From positions 1 through 27,610 of IMG/VR virus record IMGVR_UViG_3300032087_003092: a stretch of DNA of 27,610 nucleotides; one strand, given 5' to 3'. Each line of letters starts with the position of its first letter. Positions within the stretch are counted from its first letter, which is position 1. Below, piece by piece: positions 6,580-12,628 of the stretch. Below the pieces are notes generated by a model that searched no databases, had not been told where the DNA came from, and saw only the letters and a list, made by a program, of their open reading frames with translations. Source of the stretch: a virus. The position numbers and the translations under genes were made by a program.

Positions 6580-7269
6580 CTAGTGGGTCGCAAATATAAC
6601 TTGGCGATCCTGCGCTTGCCAGCAAGCCGCACATGATGCACAATTTGCTACCTGCCCGGTCTGTTCTGGACAGGCAAAAGACTTGCCCGGGACGGGTTCC
6701 GCCCGTTCTTCTGACAGGGCCGCGAAATTATGATCCAGCGCATCCGAAAACCGGACGGAAAAACGCTGCCCGTATTTTTCCCGGACAATCCCCACAAGCT
6801 GCCCCAGCATACTTGCCGGGGCGTGGCCCGTGAATCCCCAGACTGCCAGATTGTCATACTTGGCCAGCATATCATCCCATAGCTGGACATAGGCCGGGGA
6901 ATAAAAATCGCCCAAGATATGCAAGCGCACAATAACGCCTTTATATAGGCTGGTATGTTCTGCCAGTTCCGCCCGGATCCGTTTTTCCAGTTCCGGCCCA
7001 TGCTCTATCCGGTGGGCGAACGCCATATTATTGCCGTAACAAGTATCCCAGTGATAGCAATAGCGGGGACAAGTTGCCCGTTCTTCTAGGGTCAGGGTCA
7101 GGATCACATATCCCTTGAATATCCCCTTGCGGATAATGGGAAGCCCCCGTTTATCTGCGATCTTGTTATTCTTGGAAAACTTGAGAACGCCCGTTTTATA
7201 ATCAGCAAGAGACCGCCGGGCTTTAGGATACATGGTCGCCGCTGGTTTATTTATATCTGCCTTTTTCAT
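6580..7269 (-). CDS. Cys-rich protein, phage Gp88-like family (tentative)
   Basis: A 229-residue protein with two Cys groups: CPRYCYHWDTCYG near residues 67-80 and CASCAACW near the C-terminus. Between them is a conserved-looking core (VIVRLHILGDFYSP, then LAVWGFTGH). The layout recalls the phage 'gene 88' family, whose function is not known; the Cys suggest a metal or Fe-S site. ATG 7269 has the GGAACC leader shared with neighbouring genes. It is followed by an intrinsic terminator at 6427-6457. I am sure it is a gene and only moderately sure of the family. Confidence 0.8.
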   Translation of the reverse strand: MKKADINKPAATMYPKARRSLADYKTGVLKFSKNNKIADKRGLPIIRKGIFKGYVILTLTLEERATCPRYCYHWDTCYGNNMAFAHRIEHGPELEKRIRAELAEHTSLYKGVIVRLHILGDFYSPAYVQLWDDMLAKYDNLAVWGFTGHAPASMLGQLVGIVREKYGQRFSVRFSDALDHNFAALSEERAEPVPGKSFACPEQTGQVANCASCAACWQAQDRQVIFATH

Positions 7270-7310
7270 GGTTCCGGATTCCTTTTTCCTTGTTTGGTTC
7301 CGATCCCTAG

Positions 7311-7499
7311 CTACACCGGGCAGGGCCGCTTGTCAAACACAATCGGCGTTTTTTTCTGGATATCCTCAAAATAGCATCCGGCGCACAAGATAGACCAATC
7401 ATCCGGCTTCACATCCCCCGGTTCCCCGCAACGATCACAGGGCGGGCGATCCGTGTGCTTTATAGTGTGGCGTGATTTGTCTTGTCTTGTGTTTGTCAT
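7311..7499 (-). CDS. Small zinc-ribbon protein
   Basis: A 62-residue protein with CDRCGE and LCAGCYF, that is two CxxC pairs about 17 residues apart, as in a zinc ribbon. The N-terminus is basic with several Lys, Arg and His residues. Such small ribbons often bind nucleic acid or a protein partner such as RNA polymerase, but no specific role can be claimed. The ribosome site is GGAG about 9 nt before ATG 7499. The 5' end of the gene lies inside a cluster of GACAAA repeats that extends upstream. Confidence 0.7.
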   Translation of the reverse strand: MTNTRQDKSRHTIKHTDRPPCDRCGEPGDVKPDDWSILCAGCYFEDIQKKTPIVFDKRPCPV

Positions 7500-7847
7500 T
7501 TGTCTTGTCTCCGGTTTGTCAGGTAGTTTGTCTTGTCAGTATTTGACAACAGAGTATCGCCGCCCCTCTTGGTGTAGGCGGGCTTGGTATCGGTGCATCT
7601 GTGGCTTGGCCCGTGTCCCCCGGCGTTCCATCATGGGGATCCACTTCTTGGCGTGGCGTATCCCTGCCTTTAGTTCCCTGTCGCTGTAGTGTGGCAGGGT
7701 TTGTCTTATCTTGCCGAAAGTATCCCGGCCATCCCGGACTGCCCCGATTATCTCTGTGGCCACTTTGTCTTTGTATGCCCCGGTCAAGCGTGGCTTGTTT
7801 GTCTCCGGTTCAATCCATGCGTGGCTTGGTTTGTCAGGCTGTTTGTC
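7476..7847. repeat. Cluster of TTTGTC (GACAAA) repeats
   Basis: TTTGTC begins at 7476, 7492, 7499, 7515, 7527, 7700, 7764, 7798, 7830 and 7842. Three are part of an 11-mer TTTGTCTTGTC at 7476, 7499 and 7527. A 12-mer TTGTCTCCGGTT occurs at 7505 and 7799. The cluster spans the start of the zinc-ribbon gene, the gap, and the next gene, so it is not explained by one protein repeat. Confidence 0.6.
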
Positions 7848-7922
7848 AGGGACAACACAGTCAGGATGTCCCCGCAACAGGAAGGTCGGGATAGGTGGCA
7901 GGTCGTCAGAATTTTGCAACAT
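7536..7922 (-). CDS. Hypothetical basic protein
   Basis: A 128-residue protein starting MLQNSDDLPPIPTFLLRG. ATG 7922 is chosen because it has a GAGAAG just upstream and overlaps the preceding gene by only 17 nt; the frame runs back to 8003 without a good site. The second half (KVATEIIGAVRDGRDTFGKI, then DRELKAGIRHAKKW) looks like a helix-turn-helix-type fold. The C-terminus is strongly basic, which suggests DNA or RNA binding. No family recognised. Confidence 0.7.
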   Translation of the reverse strand: MLQNSDDLPPIPTFLLRGHPDCVVPDKQPDKPSHAWIEPETNKPRLTGAYKDKVATEIIGAVRDGRDTFGKIRQTLPHYSDRELKAGIRHAKKWIPMMERRGTRAKPQMHRYQARLHQEGRRYSVVKY

Positions 7923-8094
7923 ACTTCTCGCCCCGGTCGCGTTGTTCGCGTAGTTCCTTGTATTCTTCCCAGAGGTGGGTGGCATCTTTGCCATCCCACT
8001 CAAGGTCGGTTATCTGCTTCATCAAGTTGACCATTGACCGTTCTATCGGCTCGTATAGTTCGGACAGGTCGCGGCTTGGTATCAGGCTACTCAT
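7906..8094 (-). CDS. Small hypothetical protein
   Basis: A 62-residue, charged, mostly helical protein (MSSLIPSRDLSELYEP...). The end (LWEEYKELREQRDRGEKYVAKF) is probably a coiled coil. ATG 8094 overlaps the end of the preceding gene by 8 nt and has GGAGACGACC just before it. No family recognised. Confidence 0.7.
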   Translation of the reverse strand: MSSLIPSRDLSELYEPIERSMVNLMKQITDLEWDGKDATHLWEEYKELREQRDRGEKYVAKF

Positions 8095-8272
8095 GGTCGT
8101 CTCCTTCCCACACTCTTACCAGAATCATCATCGGGTTTTTCTTATCTACAGTAAGACCGCTATCATCAAAGTCCCACTCTACCCGACAGTCGTGTCCATA
8201 GCTGTCTTCACACAGTTTCCGGATATCGTCAAGTAGTTTCACAAAAAGTTCCCCGTCATCTGCATAAGCCAT
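8087..8272 (-). CDS. Small acidic hypothetical protein
   Basis: A 61-residue acidic protein (MAYADDGELFVKLLDDIRKL...), with a likely alpha-beta arrangement (RVEWDFDDSGLTVDKKNPMMILVRVWEGDD). Its ATG shares the single base 8272 with the end of the preceding gene, and its own 3' end overlaps the next gene, so it belongs to a tight operon led by the promoter at 8775-8803. No family recognised. Acidic small phage proteins often mimic DNA or inhibit host enzymes, which is only a possibility. Confidence 0.7.
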   Translation of the reverse strand: MAYADDGELFVKLLDDIRKLCEDSYGHDCRVEWDFDDSGLTVDKKNPMMILVRVWEGDDHE

Positions 8273-8739
8273 TACGCATACTCCTCTGCCTCTGCCATTC
8301 GTTCAGATACGCCAAAGGTATCGTCCAGTTCAGGAAGCTGCTTGATTGCTTCCTCAATGTCGGATGTGCAGTAATCATCTATCTTGCCATCCTGTGCATA
8401 GAATTGACCGATATATCCCCAGCCCTCGTCAAAATACCGGGCATCTATATCAAAGCCCATAGTGACCAGTTCTTCAAAGACGGGGACAGGTGGTGACCAT
8501 GCTGTATCAAAACGCAGGGATATGGTGCTGTCGTCCATGCGTGTCCAAGATACATCGTAGATTTCCCATTTGGTTCCCCAGTTATCAATGCGCCAATTAT
8601 ACCAGTCGGCATCTTTGGGCATCGGGATAATGCTCTGCAGTAATTCCGAATCTTTGGTATCAAGCACAGCTTCTATTCTGTCCACAGCAATCTTGTTCTT
8701 GTGGGACAGGACAACATGGTTATCAGTATGATTTGGCAT
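8272..8739 (-). CDS. Api92/YubB-like protein (DUF1281-type ferredoxin-like fold)
   Basis: A 155-residue protein. The N-terminus MPNHTDNHVVLSH, followed by a PMPKDADWYNWRIDNWGTKW block at about residues 39-58, is characteristic of the Api92/YubB family found on phages and plasmids. The C-terminal part is acidic (YCTSDIEEAIKQLPELDD). The molecular role of the family is not established. ATG 8739 has a strong AAGGAG ribosome site 7-8 nt upstream and lies just after a clear leftward promoter, making it the first gene of its transcription unit. Confidence 0.85.
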   Translation of the reverse strand: MPNHTDNHVVLSHKNKIAVDRIEAVLDTKDSELLQSIIPMPKDADWYNWRIDNWGTKWEIYDVSWTRMDDSTISLRFDTAWSPPVPVFEELVTMGFDIDARYFDEGWGYIGQFYAQDGKIDDYCTSDIEEAIKQLPELDDTFGVSERMAEAEEYA

Positions 8740-8774
8740 CGGTTCGTCTCCTTGATTAGTTGCCAGTTTCGTTA

Positions 8775-8803
8775 CCTATACAGCAAACAAATACGCCTGT
8801 CAA
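8775..8803 (-). promoter_or_regulatory. Leftward sigma70-type promoter
   Basis: On the minus strand TTGACA (8803-8798), a 17-bp spacer, TATAGG (8780-8775). It lies between the terminator of the upstream unit and the Api92-like gene at 8739. Confidence 0.75.
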
Positions 8804-8808
8804 CACCC

Positions 8809-8843
8809 AAAAGAAAAACGGGGCCGGAAAAAATCCAGCCCCG
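8809..8843 (-). terminator. Strong intrinsic terminator
   Basis: On the minus strand CGGGGCTGGA (8843-8834), a 5-nt T loop, and TCCGGCCCCG (8828-8819) form a 10-bp stem with one G-U. It is followed by TTTTTCTTTT (8818-8809). It ends the unit that contains the genes at 8872-9431. Confidence 0.9.
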
Positions 8844-8871
8844 CTTCCCGGAGAAAGGAACCACACCCTAC

Positions 8872-9120
8872 CTAGACTTCGTAGGGTATAGCTTGTTTTA
8901 CCACCCAATCACGGTTAGTGTCAAGCCATTTTTCACATTCTTTTTCGTTTTTTCCGAAAAAAATTGGATACCATGACAGGTAGTCCACATGATATCCTGA
9001 CTTGACAGTTTCCTTGTCCTGCTCCCCCATCCGGGTTGCTGACAGTTTTGCCCACAGGACAGCATCATCTTTCCCCCGAAAGGAGATATCTGTCTCAAGC
9101 TGTATGTTTTTTCTGTTCAT
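8872..9120 (-). CDS. Small hypothetical protein
   Basis: An 82-residue soluble protein (MNRKNIQLETDISFRGK...), rich in Trp, Lys and Glu, with a likely small alpha-beta fold. ATG 9120 has GAGGAAA upstream and overlaps the ribbon-helix-helix gene by 26 nt. Its stop lies about 30 bp before the stem of a strong terminator. No family recognised. Confidence 0.7.
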   Translation of the reverse strand: MNRKNIQLETDISFRGKDDAVLWAKLSATRMGEQDKETVKSGYHVDYLSWYPIFFGKNEKECEKWLDTNRDWVVKQAIPYEV

Positions 9121-9313
9121 GTTCCATTTCCTCTTGATCCAAGTCAGCGATATACAGAGTGATTGCGGATCGCATCAGGTCAGCAACACTAATCTGTATT
9201 CCATAACGCTGTGTCTGTGTGTAGGAATGTTGGGCTAACTTATCCCAATCTTCAATCGGAAGATTCAGATTGTATGTCTTGGTCGGAACCAGTAGTTTGT
9301 TTGGTCTGGGCAT
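9095..9313 (-). CDS. Probable ribbon-helix-helix DNA-binding protein
   Basis: A 72-residue protein. KTYNLNLPIEDWDKLAQHS gives a short beta strand followed by a helix, and ISVADLMRSAITLYIADL gives a second helix, the layout of Arc/CopG-type ribbon-helix-helix repressors, which bind operators as dimers through the strand. The C-terminus is charged. It lies near the divergent control region at 9444-9540, where an inverted repeat overlaps the primase promoter, so it is a natural candidate regulator of that switch. That link is inference from position. Confidence 0.7.
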   Translation of the reverse strand: MPRPNKLLVPTKTYNLNLPIEDWDKLAQHSYTQTQRYGIQISVADLMRSAITLYIADLDQEEMEHEQKKHTA

Positions 9314-9431
9314 CTTCTTCTAGCCATTCCTCTAAATCTAGTTGTAGGGGTTCTTTCTTTTTATTAGGTATTACCCTTGTCCTATATTTATTAGACATAA
9401 GGTCTTTAGCTATATGATTTCTTTTCCTCAT
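9252..9431 (-). CDS. Small charged hypothetical protein
   Basis: A 59-residue protein with a basic N-terminal half (MRKRNHIAKDLMSNKYRTR) and an acidic, Ser/Gln-rich C-terminal half. ATG 9431 has GGGGGA 4-5 nt upstream; the in-frame ATG 9443 has none. It overlaps the ribbon-helix-helix gene by 62 nt in another frame, which is more than usual here, so one of the two starts may lie further downstream. First gene leftward from the divergent region. No family recognised. Confidence 0.5.
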   Translation of the reverse strand: MRKRNHIAKDLMSNKYRTRVIPNKKKEPLQLDLEEWLEEDAQTKQTTGSDQDIQSESSD

Positions 9432-9475
9432 AGGATCCCCCATAGGGTTGTTCTTCGTTATGTGTGCCAGATTTT

Positions 9476-9509
9476 GTCAAGCCCGTCAACCCAAAAAAAG
9501 ATGCTTGAC
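9476..9509. promoter_or_regulatory. Inverted repeat, possible operator in the divergent region
   Basis: GTCAAGC (9476-9482) and GCTTGAC (9503-9509) are perfect inverted copies; the right arm overlaps the -35 of the rightward promoter at 9505. A second leftward TTGAC lies 10 bp from the left arm. The layout fits one repressor controlling both directions, but a leftward -10 is not clear. Confidence 0.5.
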
Positions 9510-9533
9510 GGATTTTTTTGTTTCCTGTATAGC
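9505..9533 (+). promoter_or_regulatory. Rightward promoter of the replication operon
   Basis: TTGACG (9505-9510), a 17-bp spacer containing a T run, TATAGC (9528-9533). The expected transcription start is at about 9540-9541, which is the first base of the primase ATG, so the mRNA may be leaderless. Confidence 0.7.
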
Positions 9534-9540
9534 TATCAGC

Positions 9541-10338
9541 ATGAAAAGTCCAAGCTGGTTAAAATCCTATGTAGAATCGCTTGTCATCCAGCCGGGTGGT
9601 CGGTATCGGTCTGACTGTCCTGTGTGTGGCAAGCCCAATACTTTCAGCGTCACAGATGGCGGCTTGGAACGGATGTGGTATTGCTTCCATGCCGACTGTC
9701 ATGTCTCTGGTCGCACTGGCTTGACCCTGACACGGGACAAAGCCCGGACAGCTTTTGCCAGCAAAGTTGCTGAACGGATCCAACCGCCAGCCGGGGACTT
9801 TGAAATACCCAACACATTTGTTAGCTTGTCACGCAACCTAGATGCCGAATCGTATGTGCGCCGTGTCGGAGCCTACGATGCTTATTTGTCTGGTATGGCT
9901 GACATTCGCTACGATGTAAAACGCAACCGGGTCGCATACCTGATCAAAGACGGACGCAAGATTGTGGACGCAGCGGGTAGGTCGCTGGCCAATGTAAAAC
10001 CGAAATGGTATCGTTATGGGAATAGTGGACAACTTTTTGTATGCGGATTACAGCCCAGAGCATTTATTGTCGAAGATTGTGCTTCTGCTTGTAGTGTTAG
10101 TAGTGTTGTCACGGGCCTAGCCCTGCTGGGAACCAACCTCGTTGACAGCTACATTAGAACGATTACAAACTACGAGAAAGTATATGTTGCCCTTGACAAG
10201 GACGCGACATCTACGGCACTAGAGATTGTGAAACGCCTGAATGGGCGGGTGGCAACCAAGCTGGTTGTCCTGCCAAAAGATTTGAAAGATATGGGAAAGG
10301 ACGAACGGGATGACTTCATCAGATCCAAACTTACTTGA
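9541..10338 (+). CDS. DNA primase (zinc ribbon plus TOPRIM)
   Basis: A 265-residue primase that would make RNA primers for replication together with the overlapping helicase gene. A zinc ribbon with C26, C29, C48 and C53 (CPVC ... CFHADC) is followed by a TOPRIM domain with the catalytic acidic residue in VED (E178) and the DxD pair D219/D221 (ALDKDA). In T7-like phages primase and helicase are one protein; here they are two genes overlapping by 29 nt. ATG 9541 is preferred: the frame runs further up to 9448, but the promoter lies there. There is no Shine-Dalgarno sequence. Confidence 0.9.
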   Translation: MKSPSWLKSYVESLVIQPGGRYRSDCPVCGKPNTFSVTDGGLERMWYCFHADCHVSGRTGLTLTRDKARTAFASKVAERIQPPAGDFEIPNTFVSLSRNLDAESYVRRVGAYDAYLSGMADIRYDVKRNRVAYLIKDGRKIVDAAGRSLANVKPKWYRYGNSGQLFVCGLQPRAFIVEDCASACSVSSVVTGLALLGTNLVDSYIRTITNYEKVYVALDKDATSTALEIVKRLNGRVATKLVVLPKDLKDMGKDERDDFIRSKLT

Positions 10339-11539
10339 CAGGCAGATACTAGGCTTCTGTCTCAAGGCCGACTTCTTCGGTCGTGTCAAGAACATCATTG
10401 ACAGAACCATGTTTGAACGAGAGATGCGTGACATATTTGACACGCTGTCTTATTCACACACAAAGTATGGCAAAGACCTGACCCTGCCAGAGTTGGCTGC
10501 GCTATTTAATGACCGCAACCCTGCCATGCCCGAATCATCCCGGCGTGGTGTTTTGGAAGTCATAGATATTTTAGAGCCGGGCAACCCAGACAACAATGAG
10601 TTGCATCTGGATATCGTCAACAACTTCTGGCTTCGTGACCGTGCGCGGCAGATAGGTGAGAAGGCTATTGAAATCTTTACGGGAGAAAGTGAGGAGTTTG
10701 GTGAGTTGCGCCGCCTCATAGAAGTCGTTGAAGATGGTAGGATTTCTGACAAAACTACATACTCAAAGGTTGAATTAGACCTTGACGAGTTGCTAGATGA
10801 AGAAGCAGGAGATCCTGATTTCCCTTTTGATTTTAGCCACATTGCAGAGGAAATCCCGGGTCTCAATCGTGGCAATCTAGGTATTTTATTTGCCCGGCCT
10901 GAAGTAGGTAAAACAACCTTTTGTTGTTTCCTTGCTGCTTCCTACATCAAGCAAGGTTTCAAGGTAACCTACTGGGCAAACGAAGAACCAGCCCCAAAGA
11001 TTAAGCTGCGTATCATCCAGTCATACTTTGCCATGACAAAGGACGAGATGAAGTATGACAGGGTTGCGCTTTTGCAACAATACAGGGACGAGATTGAACC
11101 TCTGCTGACTATCATGGATTCGGTCGGAACCAGCGTGGAAGAGGTGGACGAGTATGCCAAGCTGAACAGTCCAGATGTTATGTTCTGTGACCAGCTTGAC
11201 AAGTTCCGCATCTCCGGTGATTATAACCGGGGTGATGAACGCCTCAAGGAAACCTATGTGGTTGCCCGGGAGATTGCCAAGCGCAACAAGCTGCTTCTCT
11301 GGGCTGTCAGTCAGGCAAGCTATGAGGCACATGACCGACAGTGGATTGACTACTCTATGCTGGACAATTCACGGACAGGCAAGGCTGGTGAAGCTGACAT
11401 CATCATCGGTGTGGGCAAGACCGGATCTAGCGAGGTTGAGAATACTGTGCGTCACATCTGTATATCCAAGAACAAGATAAATGGATGGCACGGTATGATT
11501 AATACGCAGATAGACATAGCGAAAGGAGTATATTACTAA
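10310..11539 (+). CDS. DnaB-like replicative helicase
   Basis: A 409-residue protein. The N-terminal helical domain (about 1-110) resembles the DnaB N-domain, and a RecA-like motor follows: Walker A ARPEVGKT around 195-202, of the same type as in DnaB, a DEAD-like CDQLD around D294, and the later motif LLWAVSQAS with an Arg-rich stretch behind it. It would unwind DNA 5'-3' on the lagging strand and recruit the primase encoded just upstream. ATG 10310 lies inside the primase end; a weak G-rich site precedes it. The stop overlaps the next start as TAATG. Confidence 0.9.
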   Translation: MTSSDPNLLDRQILGFCLKADFFGRVKNIIDRTMFEREMRDIFDTLSYSHTKYGKDLTLPELAALFNDRNPAMPESSRRGVLEVIDILEPGNPDNNELHLDIVNNFWLRDRARQIGEKAIEIFTGESEEFGELRRLIEVVEDGRISDKTTYSKVELDLDELLDEEAGDPDFPFDFSHIAEEIPGLNRGNLGILFARPEVGKTTFCCFLAASYIKQGFKVTYWANEEPAPKIKLRIIQSYFAMTKDEMKYDRVALLQQYRDEIEPLLTIMDSVGTSVEEVDEYAKLNSPDVMFCDQLDKFRISGDYNRGDERLKETYVVAREIAKRNKLLLWAVSQASYEAHDRQWIDYSMLDNSRTGKAGEADIIIGVGKTGSSEVENTVRHICISKNKINGWHGMINTQIDIAKGVYY

Positions 11540-11688
11540 TGAGCCATGATGGTAACGAACGCCTTTTACAGGGCTTATACGACAGCTGCATGGAGTTCTT
11601 GCGTAGGCAGTATCCGTGCCTGACAGAGGACGAGTTGGAAGAGATTTCCGCAAAGATAGCCCGCGCACGATTTAGGGAGTATGAGTGA
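11539..11688 (+). CDS. 49-residue hypothetical protein
   Basis: Small gene filling the gap between helicase and the next gene; it starts in a TAATG overlap and ends in a TGATG overlap, so it is translated as part of the chain. A GGAG lies about 12 nt before the ATG. The protein (MSHDGNERLLQGLYDSCMEF...) is helical and charged, with LTEDELEEISAKIARARF near the end. No family recognised. Confidence 0.65.
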   Translation: MSHDGNERLLQGLYDSCMEFLRRQYPCLTEDELEEISAKIARARFREYE

Positions 11689-12020
11689 TGCCATACACGA
11701 TAGAGGATTTGCCTGAACTAGAAAAGTGGCTTGCCAAAGCCATAGAAAAGTCAAAGCTAGCTACTGAAAGAGACTGGCACAAAGACTATCACGGTAATTC
11801 TGAAAAGAAGGAAGTGGCAAGGCTCACCAAACTTATAAAGCTGGTTGAACATGGCTTGTATGTAGAAGACTATAGCCCGGGTCTAGTTTTGATTGGCGGA
11901 AAATTTGTGGTCAGCTTGACAAATAATAAGTGGAGAGTAGTAAATAGGAATGTATGGTATAGACATAAGAATGATTTGGATCATTTTGTGTCTAATTACA
12001 TAAAGGATAGCAACCCATGA
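11688..12020 (+). CDS. Hypothetical protein in the replication operon
   Basis: A 110-residue protein (MPYTIEDLPELEKWLAKAIE...). The first half is charged and helical, the second half beta-rich (GLVLIGGKFVVSLTNNKWRVV). It is coupled to both neighbours (TGATG before, ATGA after). Third base use and A+T content are higher near its end. A possible weak promoter (TTGACA at 11915) inside is not supported by a good -10. No family recognised. Confidence 0.7.
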   Translation: MPYTIEDLPELEKWLAKAIEKSKLATERDWHKDYHGNSEKKEVARLTKLIKLVEHGLYVEDYSPGLVLIGGKFVVSLTNNKWRVVNRNVWYRHKNDLDHFVSNYIKDSNP

Positions 12021-12628
12021 GAATCCTGACCTTTGATGTGGAAACCACACACCGTAAGAAAGAGAGTGGCGGGTCAACAGCATCCCCCTTCTTCGGTAAC
12101 CGTCTTGTCTCGATTGGCTACAAGTGGTGGGGTGGCTACACGACACACTACCTGTGCTTCTACCATCAGGACAAGGAGCCTGACAAGGATGCCTTCAACA
12201 TCTTTCAGGATGCCTTGAAGCTGGCCGATGTTGTCATTGGACATAACATCAAGTTTGATATAACATGGGTTCGTTCATGTGGATTTGAATACGAGGGACA
12301 TATTTATGACACGATGGTTGCGGAGTATATTCTGGCGAAAGCAAGACGCTGGCCTCTCAGCCTTGCTGCTCTTGCAGGGAAGTATGGTGGAGTGCAAAAG
12401 GAGAAAGACCTTGTTCAGCCGTATCTGGACGAGGGGAAGACATTCTATGAGATCCCGTGGGAGATAGTAGAGGAATACGGAAAAGCAGATGTGATGGCAA
12501 CGGAGAACATTGCCGCTGCACAACTAAAAGCCTTTGGCACTACATTCGAGGAACTATACAATGGAAAACAGTTTAACGCCTACCCTCAAGCTGACGCTGG
12601 AGATGACAGATACGCTGGCGCGAATTGA
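12017..12628 (+). CDS. 3'-5' proofreading exonuclease (DnaQ-like, family A polymerase type)
   Basis: A 203-residue stand-alone exonuclease. It has all three motifs: Exo I with D7 and E9 (FDVET), Exo II with N77 and D81 (GHNIKFD) and Exo III with Y154 and D158 (YGKAD). In most family A polymerases this domain is part of the polymerase chain; here it is a separate gene whose last 68 nt overlap the polymerase gene in another frame. The two products should work together to proofread. It starts in an ATGA overlap with the preceding gene. The C-terminal ~30 residues, in the overlap, look non-globular. Confidence 0.9.
   Translation: MRILTFDVETTHRKKESGGSTASPFFGNRLVSIGYKWWGGYTTHYLCFYHQDKEPDKDAFNIFQDALKLADVVIGHNIKFDITWVRSCGFEYEGHIYDTMVAEYILAKARRWPLSLAALAGKYGGVQKEKDLVQPYLDEGKTFYEIPWEIVEEYGKADVMATENIAAAQLKAFGTTFEELYNGKQFNAYPQADAGDDRYAGAN

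Noticed and set aside
7308-7336. TTGACA-N17-TAGCTA as leftward promoter of the Gp88-like gene
   Set aside because: Good -35 and spacing, but the -10 matches only two positions and lies in coding sequence; too weak.
10880-10912. Walker A of the helicase lacking the first Gly (ARPEVGKT) as an odd active site
   Set aside because: DnaB helicases normally have ARPxMGKT here, so it is the usual form.
11915-11945. Internal promoter starting TTGACA in the gene at 11688-12020
   Set aside because: No acceptable -10 at 16-18 bp, and it is inside coding sequence.
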